64,000 nucleotides of DNA from Chloromonas sp. AAM2 (lineage: Eukaryota; Chlorophyta; Chlorophyceae; Chlamydomonadales; Chlamydomonadaceae): NCBI GenBank assembly GCA_004335635.1, contig QAXH01005870.1, positions 1-64,000 of the forward strand, written 5' to 3'. Shown in pieces: positions 39,224-52,200 of this stretch (position 1 is its first letter; every line of letters begins with the position of its first letter). The notes beneath the pieces are model-generated. The model worked only from the letters and a program-made list of their open reading frames with translations. It made no database searches and was not told the DNA's origin. The position numbers were made by a program, and so were the translations under genes.

Positions 39224-39280
39224 ATTATATTGTATCTTAGTTCATAATTTTTTAAATTATGAACTAAGATACAATATAAT
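39224..39280 (-). terminator. atpB-atpE terminator hairpin
   Basis: A perfect 27-bp stem with loop TTT (39224-39250 against 39254-39280), 35 bases past the atpE stop and before tatC. The longest clean hairpin in the window. Confidence 0.7.
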
Positions 39281-39314
39281 TTCATTAAAAAATTAACATA
39301 ACAGTAAAAATTTG

Positions 39315-39716
39315 TTATGATAAATAATTAACAGCTTCTAAACGTGCTGTTGCTTTTTTTAATTCTACAGACGCATCTAATCTAGCTTTACTTGATTCTG
39401 CATTTTCAACTGCTAAAGTTGCTTTTTCTAATTCTTTTGTAGCTTCACTTAGTTCTACACTACTTAATTCTTCTACATCATTGACTAAAACTGTTACTCG
39501 ATTTCGGTCAACTTCAGCTAAACCACCGCATAAAATAATAGGTGTCCATTTATCGTTTAATTTGATACGTAATAAACCTGTATCTAAAGCTGTAATTAAT
39601 GCTGCATGACCATCTAATACCCCTACTTGTCCTGTTAAACCAGGTAAAACAACTTCATCAGCTGTTGTCGAGCAAATAACTCTATCAGGGGTAAGAACGC
39701 GAATGTTCATAACCAT
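39315..39716 (-). CDS. atpE: ATP synthase CF1 epsilon subunit
   Basis: A rotor-stalk and inhibitory subunit. 133 residues with MNIRVLTPDRV, VVLPGLTGQVGVLDGHAALITAL (beta sandwich) and a C-terminal helical hairpin. AGGAG eight bases upstream supports the ATG at 39716; a second ATG at 39710 is possible. It follows atpB by 12 bases without overlap. Confidence 0.98.
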   Translation of the reverse strand: MVMNIRVLTPDRVICSTTADEVVLPGLTGQVGVLDGHAALITALDTGLLRIKLNDKWTPIILCGGLAEVDRNRVTVLVNDVEELSSVELSEATKELEKATLAVENAESSKARLDASVELKKATARLEAVNYLS

Positions 39717-39728
39717 ATGTTATACTCC

Positions 39729-41162
<1,434 letters not shown>

Positions 41163-41319
41163 TTAACATATTTAAAATACTTAAGAATAAATATACTTTC
41201 GCAATCTTATTTATTTGTAAAATAGTAACAAATTTAAAATTTAATAATTAACTATCATTGTACAACAAAATTAATTGAATTCTTGAATATTCATAATATT
41301 TGAAAAAATATCATAAAAT

Positions 41320-41826
41320 TTAATTATTATCAGTTAATCGACCTGTAACCTTTAACCAATTACGAGCTCCAGGATAATTATCGGGAGCTAATTTTAATGC
41401 TTGAATCCAATATTCTGCAGCTTTATCAAATAATTCTTTTGATAACTCAATGTATTCATCTTCTTCTAAACTTTGTGCTCGAAGAGCTTGTGAATGATAA
41501 ATAACTGCAATATTATTTAAAGCTTGTGGAAGGTTTGAATTTAAGGCTAAGGCTTGATGATAGAATTCTAATGCTTGGGTATATTTACCTGTATTTCCAT
41601 AAATTAGCCCTATATTGTAAAGGGTATAACTTCTATCATATGGATCTTCTTCTACTTGCAAAGCTTCATAATAATTTTGTAATGCTTCAGCGTATCTTCC
41701 TCGAGATTGAGCAGCCATACCTGCTCGATAGTATGAAAAAGCTTGTTTTTCTTGTTTACTAGCCGGTAAAACTTTTAAAAGAATATCAGCAATTACTGTA
41801 AATGTTTTATCAATAAAATTTCCCAT
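41320..41826 (-). CDS. ycf3: Ycf3, photosystem I assembly TPR protein
   Basis: A 168-residue protein with three TPR repeats at about residues 36-69, 73-106 and 121-154 ([41 protein letters not shown]). Ycf3 guides PSI assembly on the thylakoid. No introns, unlike in land plants. TAAGGAG precedes the start. Confidence 0.98.
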   Translation of the reverse strand: MGNFIDKTFTVIADILLKVLPASKQEKQAFSYYRAGMAAQSRGRYAEALQNYYEALQVEEDPYDRSYTLYNIGLIYGNTGKYTQALEFYHQALALNSNLPQALNNIAVIYHSQALRAQSLEEDEYIELSKELFDKAAEYWIQALKLAPDNYPGARNWLKVTGRLTDNN

Positions 41827-41868
41827 AAAATTCTCCTTAAAAAACTACGACCAATTAAAATTAAAGAC

Positions 41869-41903
41869 TTAGAGTTATTATATGTAAAAAATAATAACTC
41901 TAA
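41869..41903 (-). terminator. rpl33-rps18 terminator hairpin
   Basis: A perfect 12-bp inverted repeat (41869-41880 against 41892-41903, arm TTAGAGTTATTA), seven bases past the rps18 stop. Confidence 0.6.
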
Positions 41904-41910
41904 ATTATTT

Positions 41911-42129
41911 TTAAACTGAATTAGATGCAACAAAAGGAAATAATGATAACATTCTTGCTCGTTTTATTGCTTTTGCTAATTTTCGTTGTTGTTGAACTGT
42001 TACACCTGTAGCACGTCTAGGAAGAATTTTTCCTTGCTCTGTTACAAACAATGTAAGTAAATCAATGTCTTTATAATCAATTTTTTGGTTAATACCAATC
42101 GGTGATATGTTTCGTTTTTTTGATATCAT
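41911..42129 (-). CDS. rps18: Ribosomal protein S18
   Basis: A 72-residue basic protein with the S18 core [21 protein letters not shown] and [19 protein letters not shown]. It follows rpl33 by nine bases, the usual rpl33-rps18 pair. Confidence 0.98.
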   Translation of the reverse strand: MISKKRNISPIGINQKIDYKDIDLLTLFVTEQGKILPRRATGVTVQQQRKLAKAIKRARMLSLFPFVASNSV

Positions 42130-42138
42130 GATTTATTT

Positions 42139-42333
42139 TTATTTTATTTCTTTATGTACAGTTGGTTTATTACAATGTGGACAATATTTCTTTAATTCTA
42201 ATCTTTCTGGATTATTTCGACGATTTTTTTGTGTAGAGTATCGAGAAACACCTGGTGATCTTTTCTCCAAATTAGAACGACATTCTGTACATTCTAAAGT
42301 TATTAAAATTCGAGTTCCTTTATTTTTTGCCAT
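42139..42333 (-). CDS. rpl33: Ribosomal protein L33
   Basis: A 64-residue protein, [20 protein letters not shown] at the start, [20 protein letters not shown] and [13 protein letters not shown] at the end. Two CxxC pairs (ECTEC and CPHC) form a zinc site, so this is the zinc-binding type of L33. Confidence 0.98.
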   Translation of the reverse strand: MAKNKGTRILITLECTECRSNLEKRSPGVSRYSTQKNRRNNPERLELKKYCPHCNKPTVHKEIK

Positions 42334-42517
42334 AGAAATTTAAAATAATAATTTTATCTATATAGTGCCTAAAATTTTTGATCTTATCAAGAGTTAATCG
42401 TAATTCTAAAGATAAAAAATTTTTAAAACAAAAACTTTTAATTTTTTGTTAGATATATTATATTACAGTAAACCTTAAATTTGCAAAAAACTATTAAAAT
42501 ATTTAAATATTAATCAT

Positions 42518-42799
42518 ATGGCTAACAATAAATCTGCAGAAAAACGCATTGAAATTAATAAACGAAATCGGTTACGAAATCGTTATTATAAAAGTTCAGT
42601 TAGAACTTTAATAAAAATGTTCTTCCAAGATTTAGAAGTATATAAAGTTTCTCAGGATCCCAAACAAAAAGAAAAGTTAACGAAAATTTTGAGTTCAATT
42701 TATAGTTTAATTGATAAAGGTACAAAAAAAAATGTATTTCATAAAAATGCAGCTGCAAGAAAAAAATCAAAATTAGCAGCTTATTTAAAAACTGCATAA
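42518..42799 (+). CDS. rps20: Ribosomal protein S20
   Basis: A 93-residue very basic protein, MANNKSAEKRIEINKRNRLR at the start and IDKGTKKNVFHKNAAARKKS near the end, the S20 signature. It precedes rpoB in the common red-lineage order rps20-rpoB-rpoC1-rpoC2. Confidence 0.98.
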   Translation: MANNKSAEKRIEINKRNRLRNRYYKSSVRTLIKMFFQDLEVYKVSQDPKQKEKLTKILSSIYSLIDKGTKKNVFHKNAAARKKSKLAAYLKTA

Positions 42800-42809
42800 A
42801 ATTATATGA

Positions 42810-42868
42810 TTTTGATTTTTATTAAGTTACAAAAATATTAAGTTTTTTTAACTCAATAAAAATCAAAA
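42810..42868 (+). terminator. rps20 terminator hairpin
   Basis: A 19-bp inverted repeat with one mismatch (42810-42828 against 42850-42868), 11 bases after the rps20 stop and upstream of rpoB. Confidence 0.55.
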
Positions 42869-42931
42869 CTTAAAATTAAAGATAAAATGCAATTTGAACA
42901 TAATTAATTATTGGAGTTACTAACAAAAATT

Positions 42932-45900
42932 ATGAAACAAGATATGAATTATATCAATGCTCTTCCAGATTTTCTGACGATGCAAAGAATAAGTTTTTGT
43001 TGGTTTATTACTCAGGGTTTAAATGAAGAATTGGCTTTATTTTCGAGAATTCATGATTTTAGTCAAAATACCGAATATATTATGTTCGGAGAAGAATATA
43101 ATTTAATAAAACCACCTTATAACTTATTGATTGCAAGAAAATATAGTGGAAACTATAGAGCACAATTAGTTATTCCAATTGAAGTAAGAAATAAAGTTCT
43201 GAATAGTGTTCGCTATCATAATCAATTTCCTATTATTACATTACCTTTAATGACGACATATGCAACATTTGTTATTAATGGATGTGAACGTGTAATTGTT
43301 AGTCAAATTATACGAAGCCCTGGTGTTTATTTTGAAAAAAATAAAAATCAACGAACAATAAATCAATTTAAACGAAAATTATCAACTGATATTCATAAAT
43401 TACGATCATTTCTACCCTCAGGAGAAGCATTTATTTGCGAATCTGATTTATTCTTTCCTATTCCAACAACGACTTTTGATCTAACAACCGGTAAGAAAAA
43501 AATTATTCCATATTGGGAAAGTAATTCAATTTATTATTATTCGATAAAATATTTAAAAAAAAAAGAACAGAGTTCATCTTTTTATTTTTTACAATGTTTC
43601 AAATTATATCGAATTATTTCTAAAATTTCCAATCATACTTCTAAAACTAAGTTAATTCAATTATTTTTAAAATGGATCCAGTCTCAGAATAACTTTTTAA
43701 ACCTTCGAAGTATTTTAGAAAAAACTAAGATCACTTATCTATTAACTTACTATAACTTTTTAATTCAATTGTTAATTAAATATGAAATTTTACAACTTAA
43801 TTTAATAAAAGAAAAGAAAAATTGGTTAAATCAATTTTTAACAACAAATCAAATTTTACATTTATTAAAAAATAAACCTCTTTCAATTGAGCAAACCTTA
43901 AACCTATCTACTACGTATAATAAAACAATTCTAGAATCTCAAAAATTAGTACAGACTCAATTAAATGCTGAATTATTTTTTGTTACGAAAGATGCACAGA
44001 TGTGGTTACATGAAACAAGTAATTTTTCATTTTTAAAGCGAAATTTAAAACAATTAGTTCCAAAAAGTTTTGAACTTAATAAATTAATTCATTTTCAAAA
44101 TTTGCGTCCGGCAATTTATTTTTCAGTTAGTTTGAAAGATCAATTAAAATATATTTTTGGTAAAGACAAATTAGCTTATAAACCTGAACGTCATAAATAC
44201 TTAAAAACAAAAACACAATTACTTTTATATAAAAAAGATCATGAAATAAAAACAAATTATCATAAAAAATATGATGAGAAAGATCTTTATACAGCGACTT
44301 TAATACCTGAATATGGATCATGGATTCGGTTTACTTTTCAACGAAATACAAAAATCAATTCTTATAAATACCCACTGAAGAATCAAGAAGATGAAATTAT
44401 TCTTCAATTAGATAAAATAAATCAAAAACCAATTCTATATTTATTAAAAGAAATGGGATTAACAGATTTAGAAATTTATCAAAATTTACAACATTCTGAT
44501 TTTTTCTATTTTACTAAACCATTATTAATCAATTCAAACTATTCAGATCAACCAATACCAAGATTTAATTTGAATTTTAATAATTTTAAAAATATTTCAG
44601 AATTTTCAAGAATTTTTGATGCAAATTATTATAGATTAGGTAGAATTGGACGATTAAAAATTAATCGTCGATTAAACTTACAAATTAGTGATCGATTACA
44701 AACTATAACATATGAAGATATCTTTGGAATTATTGATAAATTAATAAATTTAACAATTTCAAAAACTGTTCAAGATGATATTGATCATTTAAAAAATCGT
44801 AGAGTTCGATCAATTGGCGAATTATTACAAAATTTATTTAGAATTGGCTTTCAACGTTTAGTTCGAAAACTACGTAATCAAACAAATAAAGTTGATTCAA
44901 GTCACTTATTAAGTTTTAATATTATTAACGCAACAGTGCGAGAATTTTTTGGTTCAAGTCAATTATCACAATATTTAGATCAAACAAATCCATTATCTTC
45001 ATTAACTCATCGACGTAGAATAAGTGGATTAGGACCTGGAGGATTTGACAGAGATCGAATTAGTTTTGCCGTTCGAGATATTCACCCGAGCCATTACGGT
45101 CGAATTTGTCCAATTGAGACTCCTGAAGGACAAAATGTTGGTTTAATCGCATCGTTAACAACTTGTGCACGAGTAAATAAATCTGGATTTTTAGAAACAC
45201 CATTTTGGAGAGTTATTAATGGAAAAGTTTTAAAAACGGGCGATCCTATTTATTTGACTGCTGATATTGAAGATTTATATAGAATTGCACCAGCTGATAT
45301 TGCAACAAATAAAGAAAATTATTTATTAAAAAATGTAATTCCAGTTCGCTATCAACAAGAAATTATTAGTGTTACACCATCAGAAGTTGATTTTATTGCT
45401 ATTTCACCGGTCCAAGTTGTTTCTGTTGCTGCTTCCTTAATTCCATTTTTCGAACATGATGATGCAAATCGTGCTTTAATGGGTTCAAATATGCAACGCC
45501 AATCAGTACCATTAATTTTGCCCCAAAAGCCAATTGTTGGTACTGGGTTAGAAAATCAGATTGCAATCGACTCTGGAATGACAGTAAATGCAAAAGAAGA
45601 TGGAGTTGTTAGTTCAGTTACAGCTAATAAAATTATTATTAAAAATCAGATCGGAAAAAAAGTAACTTATAAATTACAAAAATATTTACGTTCTAACCAA
45701 CAAACTTGTATTAATCAACGGCCAATTGTTTGGAAAGGAGAAAAAATTAAATCAGGACAAATTTTAACTGATGGGCCAGCTATCATAGGTGGTGAATTAG
45801 CATTAGGTCAAAATATTTTAATTGGATATATGCCATGGCAAGGATATAATTTTGAAGATGCTATTTTAATTAGCGAAAGACTAGTTTATGATGACATTTT

Positions 45901-47131
45901 TACTTCTATTCATATTGAACGTTATAAAATCGAAATTGATAAAAATTCCGAAACATCAGAACAAACTACAAAAAATATACCAAATTTAAATGCTGCTGAA
46001 GTAAACCATTTAAATGATGATGGAATTGTGACTGTTGGTACATTTGTTAAGCCAGGAGATATTTTAGTTGGAAAAGTTGTTTCAAATAATACTTCTGAAC
46101 AATTACCTGAATCAAAATTACTAAGAGCTATTTTTGGAGCAAAAGCCAAAGGTGTTAAAGATAATTCATATCGAATGCCAGATAGTGAATATGGAAGAGT
46201 GATTGAAACAGTGACGTTTAATCGTCGAACAAAATTAACATACAAATTTGAAAAAATTTATGTTTTTATTGCTCAAGTTCGAAAAATCCAAGTCGGTGAT
46301 AAAATAGCAGGTCGTCATGGTAATAAAGGAATTATTTCGCGAATTTTGCCACGTCAAGATATGCCATTCTTACCAGATGGTACACCTATTGATATTATTT
46401 TAAATCCATTAGGAGTACCGTCACGAATGAATGTTGGACAACTTTACGAATGTTTATTAGGTTTGGCTGGTGATAAATTAAATTCTAGATTTAAAATTTT
46501 ACCATTTGACGAAATGTATGGTTTAGAAATTTCAAGAATTGTAATTAATAAAAAATTACGTCAAGCTTCTATTGCAAAAAATGAAAGTTGGTTGTTCAAT
46601 CCATATGCTCCAGGAAAAATGGTTCTTATTGATGGACGAACTGGGCAAGAGTTTGATAATCCTATTACAGTTGGAAACGCTTATATGTTAAAGTTAATCC
46701 ATTTGGTTGATGATAAGATGCATGCTCGAGCAACAGGTCCTTATTCATTAATTACTCAGCAACCTTTACGTGGAAAAGCACAACACGGCGGTCAGAGATT
46801 TGGAGAAATGGAAGTATGGGCTCTAGAAGGCTTTGGTGCAGCTTTTACATTGAAAGAACTTTTGACAATTAAATCAGATGATATGCAAGGCCGGAATGAA
46901 ACATTAAATGCTATAGTTAAAGGCCAACAAATTCCAAAGTTTGGAATTCCTGAATCATTTAAAGTTTTGCTACAAGAATTACGTTCAATTGGTTTAGACA
47001 TGAGTACTTATAAAATTGAAAAGTTTAGTTCGCAAAAACGTTATGAAGTTGAAATTAATTTAATTGAAAAGTACAATGCTGCATCAAAGACATTTTCTCC
47101 AACTTCAAATATTAATGATATTTCATTTTAA
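42932..47131 (+). CDS. rpoB: RNA polymerase beta subunit
   Basis: The catalytic beta subunit of the bacterial-type plastid RNA polymerase. From ATG 42932 the frame has 1399 residues; an in-frame TTG at 42911 and ATG at 42944 are alternatives. Conserved blocks: RSPGVYFE, the fork-loop region [16 protein letters not shown] and [18 protein letters not shown], and the C-terminal [21 protein letters not shown] Lys/Leu/Tyr-rich stretch at about residues 190-420 is longer than in E. coli numbering would suggest for the core and looks lineage-specific. First of rpoB-rpoC1-rpoC2-rps2. Confidence 0.99.
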   Translation: MKQDMNYINALPDFLTMQRISFCWFITQGLNEELALFSRIHDFSQNTEYIMFGEEYNLIKPPYNLLIARKYSGNYRAQLVIPIEVRNKVLNSVRYHNQFPIITLPLMTTYATFVINGCERVIVSQIIRSPGVYFEKNKNQRTINQFKRKLSTDIHKLRSFLPSGEAFICESDLFFPIPTTTFDLTTGKKKIIPYWESNSIYYYSIKYLKKKEQSSSFYFLQCFKLYRIISKISNHTSKTKLIQLFLKWIQSQNNFLNLRSILEKTKITYLLTYYNFLIQLLIKYEILQLNLIKEKKNWLNQFLTTNQILHLLKNKPLSIEQTLNLSTTYNKTILESQKLVQTQLNAELFFVTKDAQMWLHETSNFSFLKRNLKQLVPKSFELNKLIHFQNLRPAIYFSVSLKDQLKYIFGKDKLAYKPERHKYLKTKTQLLLYKKDHEIKTNYHKKYDEKDLYTATLIPEYGSWIRFTFQRNTKINSYKYPLKNQEDEIILQLDKINQKPILYLLKEMGLTDLEIYQNLQHSDFFYFTKPLLINSNYSDQPIPRFNLNFNNFKNISEFSRIFDANYYRLGRIGRLKINRRLNLQISDRLQTITYEDIFGIIDKLINLTISKTVQDDIDHLKNRRVRSIGELLQNLFRIGFQRLVRKLRNQTNKVDSSHLLSFNIINATVREFFGSSQLSQYLDQTNPLSSLTHRRRISGLGPGGFDRDRISFAVRDIHPSHYGRICPIETPEGQNVGLIASLTTCARVNKSGFLETPFWRVINGKVLKTGDPIYLTADIEDLYRIAPADIATNKENYLLKNVIPVRYQQEIISVTPSEVDFIAISPVQVVSVAASLIPFFEHDDANRALMGSNMQRQSVPLILPQKPIVGTGLENQIAIDSGMTVNAKEDGVVSSVTANKIIIKNQIGKKVTYKLQKYLRSNQQTCINQRPIVWKGEKIKSGQILTDGPAIIGGELALGQNILIGYMPWQGYNFEDAILISERLVYDDIFTSIHIERYKIEIDKNSETSEQTTKNIPNLNAAEVNHLNDDGIVTVGTFVKPGDILVGKVVSNNTSEQLPESKLLRAIFGAKAKGVKDNSYRMPDSEYGRVIETVTFNRRTKLTYKFEKIYVFIAQVRKIQVGDKIAGRHGNKGIISRILPRQDMPFLPDGTPIDIILNPLGVPSRMNVGQLYECLLGLAGDKLNSRFKILPFDEMYGLEISRIVINKKLRQASIAKNESWLFNPYAPGKMVLIDGRTGQEFDNPITVGNAYMLKLIHLVDDKMHARATGPYSLITQQPLRGKAQHGGQRFGEMEVWALEGFGAAFTLKELLTIKSDDMQGRNETLNAIVKGQQIPKFGIPESFKVLLQELRSIGLDMSTYKIEKFSSQKRYEVEINLIEKYNAASKTFSPTSNINDISF

Positions 47132-47143
47132 TAATAATCAACG

Positions 47144-49234
47144 ATGGTACAATTTACAAAAGAATTTGATTATATAAAAATTAAGTTAGCTTCACCATTT
47201 AGAATATTACAATGGTCAAATCGAAAATTACCTAATGGTCAATTCGTAGGAGAAGTACAAAAATCAGAGACAATAAATTATCGAACTTTTAAACCAGAAA
47301 TGGATGGCTTATTTTGTGAGCGAATTTTTGGTCCAAGTAAAAGTTTAGAATGCGCTTGTGGAAAATATAAACGTGTTCGTTATGAAGGATTAATTTGTGA
47401 ACGGTGTGGAGTTGAACTTACAGAATCTCGAGTTCGAAGACATCGAATGGGCTATATTAATTTAATTTATCCTGTGACCCATGTTTGGTATATTAATAGT
47501 CGACCAAACTTCTTAGCTTTGCTTTTAGAAGTCGAAGATTATGAAAAACAATTAGATACAACCTATACTCCTCATTCAGAAAAATGTAAAAAATGTGACG
47601 GATTAAAATTGACAACTTCAACAATTGTTGATTTATGGGATGAAAGAATAAAACGAATTAAATTGGCTTCTTTAGCGTATTTTATTGCTGAAGATGAAAT
47701 TTCATTTTATGGACTACATTGGGATTTACAACAATATAGAAGAAGTAGAGAATTAGGATATAGTGGATATCCATTAAAGCCTTATCCAAAACCTCAAAAT
47801 AGACGATATAATACGCCAAAATATCTTTTACGTGCTACACCGAATTTTTTAATCGGTGCGCCATTAATCAAAAGAGAATTAGAAAAACTTGATTTAAAAT
47901 CAGAAATTTTTAAAACTAGATATTTCATTTTAGTTTGTACAAAGGTACTAAATAAAGAAAAGCCTCTATATGATGAATCAAAATGGTTTAGGAAATGGGA
48001 ACAACAAAGAATTTATAAAATTCGTGAACAAGCAATAAAACGAATTCGAATTTTAGAAAATTTGGTTGGTACAGGTTCTAACCCTGCTTGGATGATTTTA
48101 ACAATTTTACCTGTTATACCACCCGCTTTACGACCAATGATTCAGTTAGAAGGTGGTCGATTTGCGACTTCAGATTTAAATGAATTATATCGTCGAATTA
48201 TTACTAGAAATAATCGATTACTTCGCTTATTAGAAATTGATGCTCCTCAATTGATAATTCGTAATGAAAAAAGATTATTGCAAGAAGCAGTCGATACGTT
48301 AATTGATAATGGTAAACGAGGAAAAATTGCGTTAAGTGCAAATAATAGACCATTAAAATCATTATCTGACATTATCAAAGGAAAACATGGTCGATTTCGT
48401 CAAAATTTATTAGGTAAACGAGTTGATTATTCTGGTCGATCTGTTATTGTTGTTGGTCCAAGTTTAAAATTAAATCAATGTGGTTTACCTTATGAAATGG
48501 CGATTGAACTTTTTCAACCATTTATTATTCGAGAATTGATTAATCAAGGTTTAGCAAGTAATATGAAGATTGCTAAAAATTTAATTCAACAAAATGAACC
48601 AATAATTGATCCAGTTTTAGAAAAAATTTTGACCAGTCATCCTATATTCTTAAATCGAGCTCCAACCTTACATCGATTAGGAATTCAAGCTTTTGAGCCT
48701 ATTCTAATTCAAGGGCGAGCAATTAAATTACATCCTTTAGTTTGTTCAGCATTTAATGCTGATTTTGATGGCGATCAAATGGCTGTTCATATTCCATTAT
48801 CATTAGAATCTCAAGCTGAATGTTATATGCTGATGCTAGCACCATATAACTTTTTATCTCCTGCAAACGGAGAACCAATTATTATGCCAAGTCAAGATAT
48901 GGTTTTAGGTTGTTATTATTTGACAGTAAATAATATTCAAGGATTATTAGGTTCTAGTCATTATTTTGCAGATTTAGATGATGTCATTTTAGCTTATAGT
49001 CAAAATAAATTAGAACTTCATAGTTCAATTTGGATTCGTACTAAAGATGAAAATCAACCAAAATCGACAATCATAAAAATTGTTGAATTAAATGATAATA
49101 CTGTTATCGAATATTATGATCATTTACAAATCAGAAAGACTAAAGATGGTGAGACTATTGTTCAATATTTAAAAACAACAACTGGTCGTGTTATCTTAAA
49201 TTATACAATTCAAAAAACTTTAAATTTTTTATAA
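47144..49234 (+). CDS. rpoC1: RNA polymerase beta' subunit (N-terminal part)
   Basis: The part of beta' that holds the catalytic magnesium. 696 residues: zinc ribbon [20 protein letters not shown] near residues 67-86, lid and rudder region, and the active-site motif NADFDGDQM near residue 546. Starts 12 bases after rpoB. The rpoC1/rpoC2 split is the cyanobacterial and plastid arrangement. Confidence 0.99.
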   Translation: MVQFTKEFDYIKIKLASPFRILQWSNRKLPNGQFVGEVQKSETINYRTFKPEMDGLFCERIFGPSKSLECACGKYKRVRYEGLICERCGVELTESRVRRHRMGYINLIYPVTHVWYINSRPNFLALLLEVEDYEKQLDTTYTPHSEKCKKCDGLKLTTSTIVDLWDERIKRIKLASLAYFIAEDEISFYGLHWDLQQYRRSRELGYSGYPLKPYPKPQNRRYNTPKYLLRATPNFLIGAPLIKRELEKLDLKSEIFKTRYFILVCTKVLNKEKPLYDESKWFRKWEQQRIYKIREQAIKRIRILENLVGTGSNPAWMILTILPVIPPALRPMIQLEGGRFATSDLNELYRRIITRNNRLLRLLEIDAPQLIIRNEKRLLQEAVDTLIDNGKRGKIALSANNRPLKSLSDIIKGKHGRFRQNLLGKRVDYSGRSVIVVGPSLKLNQCGLPYEMAIELFQPFIIRELINQGLASNMKIAKNLIQQNEPIIDPVLEKILTSHPIFLNRAPTLHRLGIQAFEPILIQGRAIKLHPLVCSAFNADFDGDQMAVHIPLSLESQAECYMLMLAPYNFLSPANGEPIIMPSQDMVLGCYYLTVNNIQGLLGSSHYFADLDDVILAYSQNKLELHSSIWIRTKDENQPKSTIIKIVELNDNTVIEYYDHLQIRKTKDGETIVQYLKTTTGRVILNYTIQKTLNFL

Positions 49235-49264
49235 ATTACTAAAGTAAACGATTCCATAAATTTT

Positions 49265-52200
49265 ATGAAAAATTATACGTATCAAAACAATCTGATTGGT
49301 AAAAAACAATTAAGACAGTTATTAGCTTGGAGTTTTACCAATTATGATTCTATGCAAGCTTGTTTTTTAGCTGATGAATTGAAATATTTAGGATTTAAGT
49401 ATGCTACTCAAGCGGGTATTTCAATTAGTATCGAAGACTTAAAAATTCCATTTGTTAAAAATTTAATGCTTGAAAAAGCTAATAAAGAGATTATAGATGC
49501 TGAAAAGATTTATCTTAAAGGAAAAATAACAGATATTGAACGATTTCAAAAGATCATTGATATTTGGAGTCTTACCAGTGAGTCATTAAAAGATCAAGTT
49601 ATTCACTATTTTAAAAATTATGATCCTCTAAACTCTGTTTATATAATGGCATTTTCAGGTGCTCGGGGAAATTTATCGCAAGTTCGTCAATTAGTAGGAA
49701 TGAGAGGTTTAATGTCTGACCCAAGTGGTGAGATTATGAAGTTACCTATTAAGAAAAATTTTCGTGAAGGATTAACTATTACAGATTATTTAATGTCTGG
49801 ATATGGGGCACGAAAAGGGATTGTAGACACAGCGTTAAAAACTGCGAATTCAGGGTATTTAACGCGTCGGTTAATTGATGTCGCACAAGATATTTTAATA
49901 CGTGAAAAAGATTGTTTAACAACTCATTCATTTTTAATTTCTTTGAATTCAAATGAACAAAAAAAAAATAATGAAATTTATGAAAAAATATTAGGTCGGG
50001 TTTTAAACAAACCAATAATTGATTTACAAACAAACACTTTAATTGCAAAAACTAACACACAAATAACTCCCAATTTAATCGAACAATTAAAACAAAAACA
50101 GATTTCTGAGCTTTATATTCGATCACCATTAACTTGTAATCTGTACAGAGCAATCTGTCAAAAATGTTATGGGTGGGATTTAGCAAATGAAAATTTAGTA
50201 GATATTGGAGAAGCTATTGGAATTCTAGCAGGTCAATCCATTGGTGAACCTGGAACTCAATTAACCATGAGAACATTTCATACTGGGGGGATTTTTACTT
50301 CCGAAGCTAGACAACAGATTATTAGTCCTTTAAATGGTATTATTCGCTTTTATAAAACATTAAAAACTGTCATTGTAAGAACGAATCGTGGTGAAGATGT
50401 GCTTGTGACTAAAAATTCGGGTTCTATAATATTAATTCCTGATGATCCCAATCAAAAATTAGTTCAGATTGAAGTTTTACGAAATACAATTTTATTTCCA
50501 AAAAATAATCAGTATATTGCGAAAGATACAGTAATTGGAGAGTTAATTAATCTTAATAAACAAGTTAAAACTGAAATTAAGCCGATATTAAGTGATATTT
50601 GTGGCGAAATTTTTATGCCACGGTTAAAAAGAAAAGTCAATTTGCTTAATAATAATAAATTGATTTGGATTTTATCAGGTCAACTCTATAATGGTCCAAA
50701 TAATTCTTTTATAAATTTTTATCCCGATTATAAATTAAATAAACATAGTTATATTTTTAGAACTAAAATTATTAATCATTATCAAGGATCAATTAAATTT
50801 ATTAATAATAAAGATAATTTAGATCAACAAAGTGTTCAATTAATTAATAATAAATATTCATTAGCTCAAGCTAGTCTACAAAAATTAATAAAACCGATTG
50901 ATACTAAAAATTATTTATTGGTTTTAAATAATTTAAAATATCTTATTAACATAAAAATTAAAAACTCACAATTTTATCTTCAATTATCCAGGAATGAACA
51001 GTTAGGTACTCTTTTAACAAATAGTTTTCAAACGTTAACCGGTGGAACTCTTTATTATGATTATCGAAACGTACTGAAGTTTAAAGAATGTAATAAAATT
51101 ATTCATTATTTAAATCCTGATCAGTCACAAAAAAAATCTTCATCACTTATTTCTTATAGAACAATTATTTGGTTAGAAGAAGAGATTTATAAAGTTAATT
51201 GTGAGCCGAACATGTTACTTATTGAACATGGTGATTTAATCTCGGAAGGATTTGAAATTATTCCTAGTTTATTTTCCAAAACTTCTGGTATTGTAACGAT
51301 TCGTCAAAAAAATAATTTGATTCAAACAATTTCCATAAAATCCGGTTTAGTTTATGAAGGGCAAAAATTTAAAAATACTGCAAAAAAAATATACTATCCA
51401 GGTGAAGTTATTTTTTCTAATATTTCAATAAAAAAATTATCTTTTTGTGAACATATTGTCGGTAAAAATAATGAGCAATTATTAATTCGCCCTATTGAAA
51501 TTTATGAACTTCCTTATTCAAACGTCCAATCGTTAAAGTTTCAAAAGAATACAAATTTACATTCAAATTTTAAATTAAACTCAAACATTATTTATAATTA
51601 TAAACCTAATCAATTATTAAAGGGTACTAAAAATTTAAATTTAGTTGTTAATACTTTAAAACTTGAAACGAATAAGTTACTAAACAATCAGATTAATATT
51701 GAATTAGTTACAAATAAAAAAACAAGTTCAATTGATTTTCAAATCAGTGAAAAATTAGGCTTAAATAATTATATTGCACCTCATTTAAAATATAAAAATT
51801 TGCAACCATGTTTTCTTATTCAACAAAATCAATTTATTGATAATTATACTATTTTAGGTTATTTAGAAGCAGTAACTTTAAACTCGTTGGAGATTGTTAA
51901 ATTTAAAGTGAAAAAGCAAGATAGTAAACAGATTTTATTAATCTCTAACAAAGATTGTTTAACATTAGATAGAGAAAAATTTTCAAATAAAAAGTTAAAT
52001 GATTTCATTATAAATAGTTCAAATGTTAATGAAACTGGTAAAATCATTATTGAAAATAATAAATTCTTGACATTACAAAAAGGAAAACCTTACTTTTTCC
52101 CAAATTGTAAAAATGATGACTTAGTGAATAATATTAATTTACAATATAAACTTGTTTCTCCAACCCGTGTTCAATCCGATTTAAACACGAATCGTTCGGT

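Noticed and set aside
42911..42931. rpoB start at TTG 42911
   Set aside because: ATG 42932 is available seven codons downstream and is the more likely start; GGAG at 42912 is too far to decide.
45922..46245. 107-codon minus-strand frame
   Set aside because: Antisense to rpoB within a conserved region.
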